Source: NORP240 sp942492445
Lineage (GTDB): Bacteria > Pseudomonadota > Gammaproteobacteria > Pseudomonadales > Pseudohongiellaceae
Length of the DNA stretch: 64,000 nt
Direction of reading: 5' to 3'
Assembly (NCBI GenBank): GCA_942492445.1
Contig: CALOEW010000068.1
Coordinates: 47,461 to 111,460, forward strand
Positions 1-8,252 of this stretch are shown piece after piece. Position 1 is the stretch's first letter. Every line of letters begins with the position of its first letter. The notes under the pieces were generated by a model. That model was given only the letters and a program-made list of their open reading frames with translations, did not search any database and was not told where the DNA came from. Position numbers and translations under genes: made by a program.

Positions 1-16
1 AACCTAGGAGTAAGCC

Positions 17-688
17 GTGGCGTTACACGCAGCTGAAGAAGAAACAGTAGAAGCCCTGAAAAAATGGTGGGAAGACAATGGCACGCTGGTGGTTTCTCTG
101 GTGGCTGCGGGTGCCCTGTTGTGGGGAGGGTGGACATTCTGGCAGAATTCCCGGGAAGCTTCGGTTTCCGCCGCTTCAGACTTGTATGAGGAAATCCTGG
201 CGCTGAGCCCATCCGCGGCCGGTGAGCCGGTAAGCGATGCCGACCGTGCGCGCATTATAGACGTGGCGAGGGAACTGCAAAGCGAGTATGCCGGCTCCGT
301 TTATGCCCTTTACGCCGCCCTGTTTGCTGCCCAGCAGGCGGTCAATTCCGGCCAGCTCGACCTTGCAGAGCAGCAGTTGACCTGGGTGCTGGACAATGCC
401 GGGGGCGGTTTGCTGGGCGGCACGGATGAAGGGTTGGTTCTGACCGCGACACTGCGGCTGGGAAGGGTCCTGCTGGCTGGCGAAGAACTCGACCGGGCAT
501 TGGCCCTCGTAGATAGCGTGGATCCCGGGACTTTTGAAGCCGGATTTGCAGAATTGCGAGGTGATATTTATCTGGCCCAGGGGCGCCTGGTAGACGCCCG
601 CGATGCCTACCGTACGGCGCTCGAGTCCGCTGGCGGAAGCCGAAATTTCCTGCAGATGAAGCTGGATGAACTTAGCGAGGAAAGCTAG
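17..688 (+). CDS. yfgM: YfgM-type SecYEG ancillary protein
   Basis: Inner-membrane protein of 223 residues. In characterised relatives it associates with the SecYEG translocon and the periplasmic chaperone network. The sequence shows a short cytoplasmic N-terminus (ending EALKKWWEDNG), one hydrophobic segment at about residues 23-42, and a long soluble part rich in Ala, Leu and Glu with the helical-pair character of TPR-like repeats; this fits the family in length and layout. The GTG start at 17 follows AGGAG at 6-10. In gammaproteobacteria the gene normally lies between hisS and bamB, and bamB follows here after 57 bases, so hisS is expected just left of the window. Recognition rests on architecture, length and neighbours. 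Confidence 0.88.
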   Translation: MALHAAEEETVEALKKWWEDNGTLVVSLVAAGALLWGGWTFWQNSREASVSAASDLYEEILALSPSAAGEPVSDADRARIIDVARELQSEYAGSVYALYAALFAAQQAVNSGQLDLAEQQLTWVLDNAGGGLLGGTDEGLVLTATLRLGRVLLAGEELDRALALVDSVDPGTFEAGFAELRGDIYLAQGRLVDARDAYRTALESAGGSRNFLQMKLDELSEES

Positions 689-745
689 TCGTCCGTCATC
701 CGGTCTTAACCGGTTAATCCTGAATACTTTTTACACGGAGTAGAG

Positions 746-1918
746 ATGCGAAGTAACAGAATCAGTCTGCTCGGCGTGACTTTGCTGTCGCTGGTGCTGA
801 ATGGATGCAGCGGTCTCAATCCCATGAACTGGTTTGGTGGCGATGATGAGGCTGAACAGCCGGCGGAGTTGCGCCCCATTACCGAGGAAGTGAAGCTGCG
901 ACGAGTCTGGTCGGTGAAAGTCGGTAACGGTCAGGGTGGCAAGTACAACGAACTAGTTCCCGCCGTAGACAATAACCGCGTATTTGCGGTCAGTGAAGAT
1001 GGCCACCTGGTTGCCGTCGACATGACCGACGGTGACACTCTGTGGCGAGTGCGGACCCGTGAAACGATCACCGGCGGCGTCGGCGCCGAGCGAGGCCTGG
1101 TAATGGTGGGAACCCAGAATGCCGAGGTCATCGTTTTCAATCAGGAAGATGGCAGCGAGATTTGGCGCGCCCCGGTCACCAGTGAAGTTCTGTCGCCGCC
1201 TCAGACCAACGGCGATATTGTTGTACTGCAGACAGTCGACGACAAGCTGATCGCGCTGGATGCCCGATCCGGGGAGCGTCGCTGGATCTATGAGGCGAAT
1301 CTGCCGGTTCTCACTCTGCGTGGCACCAGCAGACCGGTTTTCGTGGCGGGTGCTGTGGTTGCGGGTTTCAGTAACGGAACTCTGGTGGCAGTTAATGCCA
1401 ATGACGGTATCTGGCGATGGGAAGAGCGTGTTGCGGTGCCCCAGGGTCGTTACGACATAGACCGGGTTATTGATGTTGACGGTGACCTGCTGGTAGACAA
1501 TAACGTGGTGCTGGCTGCCAGCTACCAGGGCAATCTGATGGGTTTCGATGCGCAGACAGGCCGAATAGTCTGGGGCATGGAGGGTTCGAGCTATCATGGC
1601 CTGGCCCAGGGGTTTGGCAATCTCTACATGTGTGATGAACGCGGTCAGGTAATCGCAATTCGCAGGAATTCAGACAGCGAAACCTGGCGCAACGAAGACC
1701 TGGTATTGCGTGAGGTGACGGCACCGACGCCATTCAACAATTACATCGCAGTGGCCGATTTCGAGGGCTACGTGCACCTGTTGTCCCAGGTGGATGGACG
1801 GCTGGTGGGGCGCACTGAAGTGGATGGGGATGGCGTCCGTGCCCGCCTGGTGGCCAGTTCCAACACACTTCTGGCCTTCGGGAATAGCGGCAGACTTACC
1901 GCATTAACGATACAATAG
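746..1918 (+). CDS. bamB: Outer membrane assembly lipoprotein BamB
   Basis: BAM complex lipoprotein that helps insert beta-barrel proteins into the outer membrane. It has 390 residues. The N-terminus is a lipoprotein signal ending in a lipobox (LVLNGC, lipidated Cys at residue 21). The rest is a PQQ-like beta-propeller whose blades show the repeated G-x-x-x-W pattern (DGDTLWRV, DGSEIWRA, SGERRWIY, DGIWRWEE, TGRIVWGM). It lies between yfgM and der, the standard gammaproteobacterial order, and all three probably share a transcript. The ATG is preceded by ACGGAG. No disruption is visible. Confidence 0.96.
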   Translation: MRSNRISLLGVTLLSLVLNGCSGLNPMNWFGGDDEAEQPAELRPITEEVKLRRVWSVKVGNGQGGKYNELVPAVDNNRVFAVSEDGHLVAVDMTDGDTLWRVRTRETITGGVGAERGLVMVGTQNAEVIVFNQEDGSEIWRAPVTSEVLSPPQTNGDIVVLQTVDDKLIALDARSGERRWIYEANLPVLTLRGTSRPVFVAGAVVAGFSNGTLVAVNANDGIWRWEERVAVPQGRYDIDRVIDVDGDLLVDNNVVLAASYQGNLMGFDAQTGRIVWGMEGSSYHGLAQGFGNLYMCDERGQVIAIRRNSDSETWRNEDLVLREVTAPTPFNNYIAVADFEGYVHLLSQVDGRLVGRTEVDGDGVRARLVASSNTLLAFGNSGRLTALTIQ

Positions 1919-1961
1919 CCGCCACAGTAAGTCCCCCTCAATTCTTAGCCGGTGTAAAGCC

Positions 1962-3377
1962 ATGAGGCCTGTAATCGCCCTTGTCGGGCGCCCCAACGTC
2001 GGCAAATCAACATTGTTCAACCGGCTTACCCGAAGCCGGGATGCACTGGTTGCCAACATTCCCGGACTGACACGTGACCGGCAATACGGCCAGGGTATGA
2101 TCGGGGAAAGACCCTATATTGTAATTGATACCGGCGGCATCACCGGTGACGAGCAGGGAATTGATTTCGAAATGGCCTCCCAGTCGCTGCAGGCGATCGA
2201 AGAGGCCGATGCAGTATTGCTTCTGGTGGACGCCCGGGACGGGTTGACACCGATTGATGCCACATTGCTGGAACGCCTGCGCAAATCCAGCAAGGCTGTC
2301 TACCTTGTAGTAAACAAGACTGATGGAATGGACGTCGATCAGGCAATGGCCGATTTCTACACCACGGGCATGCAGGAACTGTTCCCCATCACTGCCACCC
2401 AGGGGCGCGGTGTCAACCAGATGATGGAACAGGTGTTGTCCCGCTTTCCCCAGGAGGAAGTCGATGACTCCGCTGCCGATGACCTGGTGCAGCGGATCAG
2501 GATTGCCATCGTCGGATGTCCGAACGTCGGCAAGTCAACCTTGGTCAATCGCATGCTGGGAGAACAGCGTGTGATCGTATTTGACCAGCCGGGCACTACC
2601 CGGGACAGCATTTTCATACCTTTCGAGCGCTACGGGCGCCACTATACTCTTATCGATACCGCCGGGATCAGGCGTCGCGGCAAGACCCGGGAAACCGTGG
2701 AGAAATTCTCGGTCGTAAAATCACTCCAGGCAATTCAGGACGCCAATGTCGTAATCATGGTGCTCGATGCCCGCAAGGGCATAGTGGAACAGGATCTGCA
2801 CTTGCTTGATTACGTGATTCAGGCCGGCAGAGGGCTGGTGATCGCACTCAACAAGTGGGATGGAATGGATGCGGAGCAGAAGTCGCAGGTGCAATCGGAA
2901 GTCAGGCGGAGGCTGGGATTTGCCGACTTTGCCCGGGTTCACCTGATTTCCGCCAAATTCGGTACCGGAGTCGGAGATCTGTACGGTTCCGTTCATAAAG
3001 CCTACGACTCTGCCAACAAGGAATTATCTACCAATCAGTTGACCCGGATTCTGCAAGGTGCCGTGGATGAGCATGAGCCACCAGCGGTCAACAACCGGCG
3101 AATCAAATTGCGGTATGCTCATGCGGGTGGTCACAACCCGCCAGTCATTGTGGTGCACGGCAAGCAGACCGAAAAATTGCCTGAATCTTATCGCCGCTAC
3201 CTGGAGAAATACTTTCGCCAGGTACTTAAACTCGAAGGAACTCCAGTCCGTATCCAATTTAAAAGTGGCGAAAACCCGTTCCTGGAAACTGAGAAAAGCC
3301 TGACACCGAAACAGGTTGCCAGAAAACGCCGGATAAAGAAAAATCGTCTGCTAAGAAATACCAGGACCGGATCGTGA
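1962..3377 (+). CDS. der: Ribosome-assembly GTPase Der (EngA)
   Basis: Essential tandem GTPase needed for 50S ribosomal subunit maturation. The 471 residues hold two G domains: the first with GRPNVGKS at residues 9-16, DTGG and NKTD, the second starting near residue 185 with GCPNVGKS, DTAGIRRR and NKWD. A C-terminal KH-like domain follows (region with GGHNPPVIVVHG) and a basic tail (KQVARKRRIKKNR). The reading frame is intact and of normal length. Its TGA stop (3375-3377) overlaps the GTG start of the next gene, which implies translational coupling. Confidence 0.97.
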   Translation: MRPVIALVGRPNVGKSTLFNRLTRSRDALVANIPGLTRDRQYGQGMIGERPYIVIDTGGITGDEQGIDFEMASQSLQAIEEADAVLLLVDARDGLTPIDATLLERLRKSSKAVYLVVNKTDGMDVDQAMADFYTTGMQELFPITATQGRGVNQMMEQVLSRFPQEEVDDSAADDLVQRIRIAIVGCPNVGKSTLVNRMLGEQRVIVFDQPGTTRDSIFIPFERYGRHYTLIDTAGIRRRGKTRETVEKFSVVKSLQAIQDANVVIMVLDARKGIVEQDLHLLDYVIQAGRGLVIALNKWDGMDAEQKSQVQSEVRRRLGFADFARVHLISAKFGTGVGDLYGSVHKAYDSANKELSTNQLTRILQGAVDEHEPPAVNNRRIKLRYAHAGGHNPPVIVVHGKQTEKLPESYRRYLEKYFRQVLKLEGTPVRIQFKSGENPFLETEKSLTPKQVARKRRIKKNRLLRNTRTGS

Positions 3378-4675
3378 TCGGGAAAAAGTCGGCTACAGTG
3401 GTGACAGCAGCTGTTGCGATGCTGGTGGCACTGTTGCTGGCACTTCGGTCACCGGACCAGGATTCCCGTTTCAATCCCTCAACTTCTCCCGCCTACCTGC
3501 CTTCCGGGCAGGAGAATTTCAGCCACTATGTCGAAGAGAACCGCCGCCGCATCCGTCAGGCACTGGAAAACTATTATTTTTCCGGACAGGACAACCCATT
3601 TGGTTCCCAATACTCAATTGACGAAGTCGTTTCGATGCGTGCGCCGTTTGAAATTCTCCCGGACCAGAGCCGTTGCAATGACGCTGTCAGTTCCCCGCTA
3701 CAGGGTTTTCTGCTGGTCCATGGGCTAACAGATTCTCCTTACCTGCTATCCGAACTTGCCGCCTCGCTTGCCGACCGCTTCCCCTGCGCCCGCATCCGTA
3801 GCCTGCTGATGCCAGGGCACGGCACTGTACCCGGCGACCTGTTGAAGGTCTCTCTGGCTGATTGGCAACAGGCGATCCGCTACGGTGTTGAAAGCTTCGA
3901 GGGGATGGTGGATGAACTTTTTCTGGTGGGTTATTCAAATGGTGCAGCCCTGGCGATTGACCAGCTACACCTGCATCCGCGCCAGTCACTTATCAAGGGC
4001 TTGATTCTGCTTTCGCCGGGGCTGGAAGCCGCACAGAGGTCGATTGCATTGGCTCCCTATCTGCAGTATTTCCTGCGCTGGGTGAGCAAGGGTCCGGACA
4101 GGGATGCCGCCAAGTACGATTCCATGCCGACCAGTGCGGCCGCGGTATTCTACCGACTCACGGAAAAGATCAAACAACCGGGATTGCCAAGGCTGGAGAT
4201 CCCAGTGTTCATGGCCATAAGCGGCGACGACACTACTGTGAATAATGCTTACGCTGCAGATTATTTCTGCCAGCAGGCGGCACCGCCGTCCAGCAGGCTG
4301 ATCTGGTATCGCAGTGTGGCGACGGGAGTGACTCCTGATGCCAATTGCCCCGGGCTGCAGGTCATTGATGTGGCTGATGTCCCCGAGCGCTATATTAGCC
4401 ATTCCCATGTGGCGATAGCTATGCCTGCTGACAATGAGCATTATGGAATGGATGGGCATTATTCCGTTTGTACCGCCTACGGCGAATATCCGCAACTGCA
4501 TGATCAGTGCAAAAATGACAAGTTCAACACGGTATATGGAGAAAACACTCTGCGCGACGAAACGCTGTTGTATCGGGGTAAAGTCGTCAGACGGGCGACA
4601 TTCAATCCCCTCTATGAAGAGCTGGTGGCCGCAATCACTTGTTTCGTTGATGCGCACTGCCAGTTCCAGCAATGA
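3374..4675 (+). CDS. Membrane-anchored alpha/beta hydrolase
   Basis: Predicted serine hydrolase of 433 residues. A hydrophobic segment at about residues 9-24 would anchor it in the membrane or act as a signal, placing the enzyme in the periplasm. An oxyanion-region motif HGLTDSP is followed by the nucleophile elbow GYSNGA near residue 180. A late Asp (SGDDTTVN) and a His in HYGMDGHYS are candidates for the rest of the triad. The substrate cannot be told from sequence; esterase, lysophospholipase or serine aminopeptidase-like activities are all possible. The GTG start overlaps the der stop codon by four bases, so it is co-translated with der, although it is not part of the conserved der neighbourhood. 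Confidence 0.75.
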   Translation: MIGKKSATVVTAAVAMLVALLLALRSPDQDSRFNPSTSPAYLPSGQENFSHYVEENRRRIRQALENYYFSGQDNPFGSQYSIDEVVSMRAPFEILPDQSRCNDAVSSPLQGFLLVHGLTDSPYLLSELAASLADRFPCARIRSLLMPGHGTVPGDLLKVSLADWQQAIRYGVESFEGMVDELFLVGYSNGAALAIDQLHLHPRQSLIKGLILLSPGLEAAQRSIALAPYLQYFLRWVSKGPDRDAAKYDSMPTSAAAVFYRLTEKIKQPGLPRLEIPVFMAISGDDTTVNNAYAADYFCQQAAPPSSRLIWYRSVATGVTPDANCPGLQVIDVADVPERYISHSHVAIAMPADNEHYGMDGHYSVCTAYGEYPQLHDQCKNDKFNTVYGENTLRDETLLYRGKVVRRATFNPLYEELVAAITCFVDAHCQFQQ

Positions 4676-4696
4676 GTTTCGGCGGGGAAATTACTT

Positions 4697-5671
4697 ATGG
4701 CAGCAAACCTTGAGGATATAAGGGCGGCGGCCCGGAGACTGAAAGGAATTGCGGTTCGTACACCGTTGTTGTCCAACCTTGAGCTGAACCGGAGGACCGG
4801 CGCGGAAGTCTTCATCAAACCGGAAAACCTGCAGCATGTCGGTGCCTTCAAATTCCGCGGAGCCTATAACCGCCTGTGTCAGCTGGATGCAGATCAGCGC
4901 CGTGCCGGTGCAGTGGCATATTCCTCGGGTAACCATGCCCAGGGAGTCGCTCTGGCCGGAAAGCTGCTGGACATCCCAGTGACTATCGTGATGCCGAAGG
5001 ATGCGCCGGTCGTCAAACTTGCGGGAACCCGTGCCCTGGGTGCAGACATTCGCCTCTATGACCGCTGGACGGAGTCCCGCGAGGAAATTGCGGCGGAAAT
5101 CGCCGCAGAATCCGGCCAGGTGATCGTGCCCGCATTCGACGACCCGGATATCATAGCCGGTCAGGGAACCTGCGGACTGGAACTGGTCGAACAGATGCAG
5201 GAAATTGGCAGACAACCCGAGCTTGTTCTGTGTCCGGTCGGTGGAGGCGGGCTGATCGCCGGTGTGTCCATCGCGGTAAAGAGCCTGGTAAACGATGCAG
5301 AAATCTATGGTATAGAGCCGGAGTTGTTTGACGATCATGTCCGCTCTTCCCGAAGTGGTCAGAGGCAGCGAAATCAAGGTACAGGCTCTTCAATCTGTGA
5401 TGCTCTCCTGGCACCGATGCCGGGCAGGTTGACCTGGTCCATAAACAGTAAATCCGTGGATCAGTTTGTTTCTGTTAACGATTCACAGGTGGAGCGGGCT
5501 GTCGCCTACGCGTTCCGCTACCTGAAACTGGTTGTCGAGCCCGGTGGCGCGGTCGGCTTGGCAGCATTGTTGAGCGGCAACATCGACATTAATGGTAAAC
5601 AGGTCGTGCTGCTACTGTCTGGCGGCAATGTAGACCCAGCAGTGTTCTGTCGCTGCCTGGAGACTGATTGA
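4697..5671 (+). CDS. PLP-dependent threonine/serine dehydratase, short form
   Basis: Fold-type II PLP enzyme of 324 residues that deaminates hydroxy amino acids such as threonine or serine. The PLP lysine is in AFKFRGAYN (Lys52). The phosphate-binding and substrate loops are SSGNHAQG and the glycine-rich PVGGGGLIAG. There is no C-terminal regulatory ACT domain, so this is the short catabolic, hydroxyaspartate dehydratase or serine-racemase type rather than biosynthetic IlvA of about 500 residues. The ATG is preceded by GGCGGGGAAA. It starts 21 bases after the hydrolase gene and is followed by an amidotransferase, all co-directional. Exact substrate specificity is not decidable here. Confidence 0.85.
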   Translation: MAANLEDIRAAARRLKGIAVRTPLLSNLELNRRTGAEVFIKPENLQHVGAFKFRGAYNRLCQLDADQRRAGAVAYSSGNHAQGVALAGKLLDIPVTIVMPKDAPVVKLAGTRALGADIRLYDRWTESREEIAAEIAAESGQVIVPAFDDPDIIAGQGTCGLELVEQMQEIGRQPELVLCPVGGGGLIAGVSIAVKSLVNDAEIYGIEPELFDDHVRSSRSGQRQRNQGTGSSICDALLAPMPGRLTWSINSKSVDQFVSVNDSQVERAVAYAFRYLKLVVEPGGAVGLAALLSGNIDINGKQVVLLLSGGNVDPAVFCRCLETD

Positions 5672-5707
5672 CTGTTGTCACCGGGCAGGAAGTATGGGAA
5701 AGCGAAA

Positions 5708-6424
5708 GTGAAGAAAACAGTTATATTGAAAACCGGTCATACGGTTCCTGTTCTGCTTGAACGGGGAGAGGACTTCGAGGACTGGATAATCGCAGGTAGC
5801 GGGCGTGGCGGAGATAATTTCCTGACAATTCCTGTTTTTTCGGGCGCCAGCATTCCGGAGCCGGAGACCTGCGCGGCTGTGATAGTAACCGGTTCCCCTG
5901 CTTATGTAACAGACCTGGCACCCTGGAGTGAAGCCGCTGCCGGTTTTCTCCGCCTGGCGCTGGCCCGGAAAATTCCCATATTGGCAATCTGTTATGGGCA
6001 CCAGCTGCTGGCGCACTGCCTGGGAGGGCAGGTGATGGACCACCCTCGGGGACGCGAAATAGGCACCGTCCCGATTTCTCTCACGGCTTCCGGACTCCAG
6101 GACTCCCTGCTTGGCGGGTTGCCGGACGAGTTTCTGGCTCAGGCGTCTCATCGCCAGTCAGTGTTGCGTCTGCCCCCGGAAGCCGTACTTCTGGCAAGCA
6201 ACAGTTTCGAGGCACATCATGCTTTCAGAATCGGGAACAATGCCTGGGGAGTACAGTTCCATCCCGAGTTTTCGGATCGGGTAATCAGGGCTTATATAGC
6301 GAGTCGACGGGGCGAACTCAGCAACGAGGGATTGAATCCCGAAAAGCTGCTCGAAGCAGTGAGGCCGACACCGGAGTCAGCCCGGCTGCTGCGAACATTC
6401 ATGGATCTGGTGGATGCCGCCTGA
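5708..6424 (+). CDS. Class I glutamine amidotransferase (GMP synthase-like)
   Basis: Stand-alone class I glutamine amidotransferase domain of 238 residues. The nucleophile Cys is in LAICYGHQLL, and the His-Glu pair of the triad is in VQFHPEFS near residue 190. The N-terminus KKTVILKTGHTVP and FEDWI match the group of GMP synthase-like proteins that lack a synthetase domain and often act on glutamyl amines or unknown substrates. I chose the GTG at 5708 because it gives this conserved beginning; a TTG at 5675 would add 11 residues. It follows the dehydratase closely. True GMP synthase is guaA at 25.4 kb, so this is not redundant GuaA. Confidence 0.8.
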   Translation: MKKTVILKTGHTVPVLLERGEDFEDWIIAGSGRGGDNFLTIPVFSGASIPEPETCAAVIVTGSPAYVTDLAPWSEAAAGFLRLALARKIPILAICYGHQLLAHCLGGQVMDHPRGREIGTVPISLTASGLQDSLLGGLPDEFLAQASHRQSVLRLPPEAVLLASNSFEAHHAFRIGNNAWGVQFHPEFSDRVIRAYIASRRGELSNEGLNPEKLLEAVRPTPESARLLRTFMDLVDAA

Positions 6425-6445
6425 ACAGGCAGAACGGACCTGCCG

Positions 6446-7153
6446 TCAACCACTGCTGGCTTCGGAAAAGGCTTCGTCAACCAACTCGACGAGCCGTGTC
6501 ACTGTATTGAAAGTGCTCAGGTTGCCATTGATAAAAATTGTCGGAGTGCCTCGAACTCCGGACCGGGTGCCTCCACGCTGATCATTTCGAACTTTCTGGA
6601 TTACTTCATCCGAATCCATATCGGTGTGCAGTTGATCCAGGTCGAGATTCAACTCTCTGGCATAGGTGTCCCATTCGTCCAGAGGGCTGCCGGAAGGTGC
6701 CCAGAGTGCCTGGTTAAGAAACAGAAAGTCATGCATTTCCCAGAACCGGTCCTGTCGGGATGCCGCTTCTGCATACAGGGATGCCTGCCAAGCGTTGGGG
6801 TGCGAATCGGTGATCGGGTAATGGCGGAATACCATGTGGGCCCTGTCGTTTATGCTGGACCATGCCCGGGACATCAACTGGTATTCCTGGGCACAGGCCG
6901 GGCATTGGAAATCCGCGTAAACGGTGATGGTAACGGGTGTCGACGGGTCACCGCGGATATGATCGTTATCAGCCAGCTCAACAGGTGTGTAGGTTGGACC
7001 CTGGGAGAGAATCGTGAACAGGACCAGCAGTGCAAAAACTGGCGCAACCACATAAAGCCCGATTTTCAGTGCCACGCTCCGGGTCTGGTGCTTGCGCTCC
7101 GCGGCCTGTTGTTTCTGTTGTTTCCGTAACCGTTGTTGTTCACGCTTGTTCAT
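6446..7153 (-). CDS. DsbA-family thioredoxin-fold protein, membrane anchored
   Basis: Predicted periplasmic thiol oxidoreductase of 235 residues. A basic, Gln-rich cytoplasmic N-terminus (about 27 residues) is followed by one membrane helix at about residues 28-48. A thioredoxin fold with the active site CPAC (in ADFQCPACAQ) and a cis-Pro loop (RGTPTIFING) follows. This resembles the DsbA-type domain found with NhaA and other membrane-tethered disulfide proteins rather than classical soluble DsbA, whose motif is CPHC. It is convergent with the amidotransferase gene; the two stops are 21 bases apart. The substrate is unknown. Confidence 0.85.
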   Translation of the reverse strand: MNKREQQRLRKQQKQQAAERKHQTRSVALKIGLYVVAPVFALLVLFTILSQGPTYTPVELADNDHIRGDPSTPVTITVYADFQCPACAQEYQLMSRAWSSINDRAHMVFRHYPITDSHPNAWQASLYAEAASRQDRFWEMHDFLFLNQALWAPSGSPLDEWDTYARELNLDLDQLHTDMDSDEVIQKVRNDQRGGTRSGVRGTPTIFINGNLSTFNTVTRLVELVDEAFSEASSG

Positions 7154-7180
7154 TTATCGCTCCGTGAATCCTGCTGTTAT

Positions 7181-7238
7181 TAAGGAACCTCTGATTAATT
7201 ACCGCAGAGCATTGCGGTAATTAATCAGAGGTTCCTTA
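7181..7238. repeat. Perfect 25-bp inverted repeat, palindromic element copy 1
   Basis: Two perfectly complementary 25-base arms (7181-7205 and 7214-7238) surround the loop AGAGCATT. The outer part contains AACCTCTGATTAA, which recurs at the ends of elements at 8.05 and 41.07 kb and in fragments elsewhere. It lies upstream of the DsbA-like gene. It could act as a transcription terminator, or be a REP-like or miniature transposable element. Confidence 0.9.
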
Positions 7239-7319
7239 GATTCAGAAGGTACTATAAACCCATTCCCGACCGGGTTCAAAATCCTGACAGGAGCGGGGTA
7301 GCGGATACATCGGCTTGAT

Positions 7320-7655
7320 TCAGACCATCGCTGCATAGGCTACCTTGAACGCAACATGAATAGCCTGATCCTGGTGGAGAGTAAGACGACCCTCGCATTT
7401 CAGAAAATCAACTACCCAATGCGACACGGTTTCGATCAGGCCCAGCAACACGTTCCCGGTGATAAGAAATACCATGCCACCGTGGATCAGTGAATGTCCT
7501 GTCATCCAGTACATCCAGTGAGGGAAAAGACTTTGTTCTTTGTTGTGTATCTCGCTGTTGCGGTTTTTTCCGTAGCCCATTGCCTCTGGCTGCAGAACAA
7601 AGTCAGCCAGTGCATGACCTACCAACAGCATGAACAGGGTTTCCAATAACTGCAT
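7320..7655 (-). CDS. DUF3307-type small membrane protein
   Basis: Small membrane protein of 111 residues with no known function. It begins with the LLxxLVGHALADFVLQ pattern typical of the DUF3307 family. It has hydrophobic stretches near residues 5-20, 50-68 and 68-82, and conserved His residues (GHALADF, HSLIHGG, ETVSHWVVDFLK). The length fits the shorter family members. It stands alone between two repeat elements. The family assignment is by pattern recognition only. Confidence 0.6.
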   Translation of the reverse strand: MQLLETLFMLLVGHALADFVLQPEAMGYGKNRNSEIHNKEQSLFPHWMYWMTGHSLIHGGMVFLITGNVLLGLIETVSHWVVDFLKCEGRLTLHQDQAIHVAFKVAYAAMV

Positions 7656-8252
7656 GGTCTCTTTCCGGTAGTGCTTGTTGTTGTTACCGGCCCGTGAACT
7701 GAATCGGGGGTTACCTGTCGGCGATATTCAGCCAGACGGGATGAGACGGTACTTTCGCACGGCAATCCAGGCCTTATATAGAACTACCGCACAATTGTTC
7801 CTGCAACTTTAAGACTTCCTCAGGAAATTGCAATCAGGTTCACAGGGGAAGCGTGCACTGGAACAGATTTGCCATCGACTGTGAATCGAGCGTATGGTTT
7901 CAATCTACGGGAAAGGGCGGGACCGACCCGGAAATCGACGCAGATTGATTTGGCTGTGCAGGTTCGAAAGGGAAGCCCGAAGTGACTGTTCAACAGGTCG
8001 TGTCACGTCTCTCAATTTCTTCCTGTGCCAGGTTGCACAATTAAGAAACCTCTGATTGAGTCCCACAATGCTCTGGCCTTCAGGCCGGGGCCTGTCCTGC
8101 GTCGCTGCGTCGTTGGCGGGCTTGGCAAGGGAATGACCATTCCCGGCGCACGGCGCCTCACAGCAAAACCCGACAGACCCCCTCAGAGCATTGTGGGACT
8201 TTACCAGAGGTTGCCCAGGCTACCGCCTTGAATCCAGACGGTGGAGCTGCTG
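7656..8252. other. Gene-free 0.6 kb stretch with a repeat element
   Basis: I see no convincing gene on either strand. The right half is occupied by the inverted-repeat element at 8047-8212. The left half (7690-8040) has mixed composition and no recognisable RNA gene. Confidence 0.6.
8047..8212. repeat. MITE-like element with 29-bp imperfect terminal inverted repeats
   Basis: The left arm at 8047-8075 starts AACCTCTGATTGAGTCCC. The right arm at 8184-8212 is its reverse complement with three mismatches in 29 positions. The 108-base interior is GC-rich, itself partly self-complementary, and has no gene. The ends match the 7181-7238 hairpin and the 41.07-41.38 kb element, so this is a longer member of the same dispersed family. 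Confidence 0.85.
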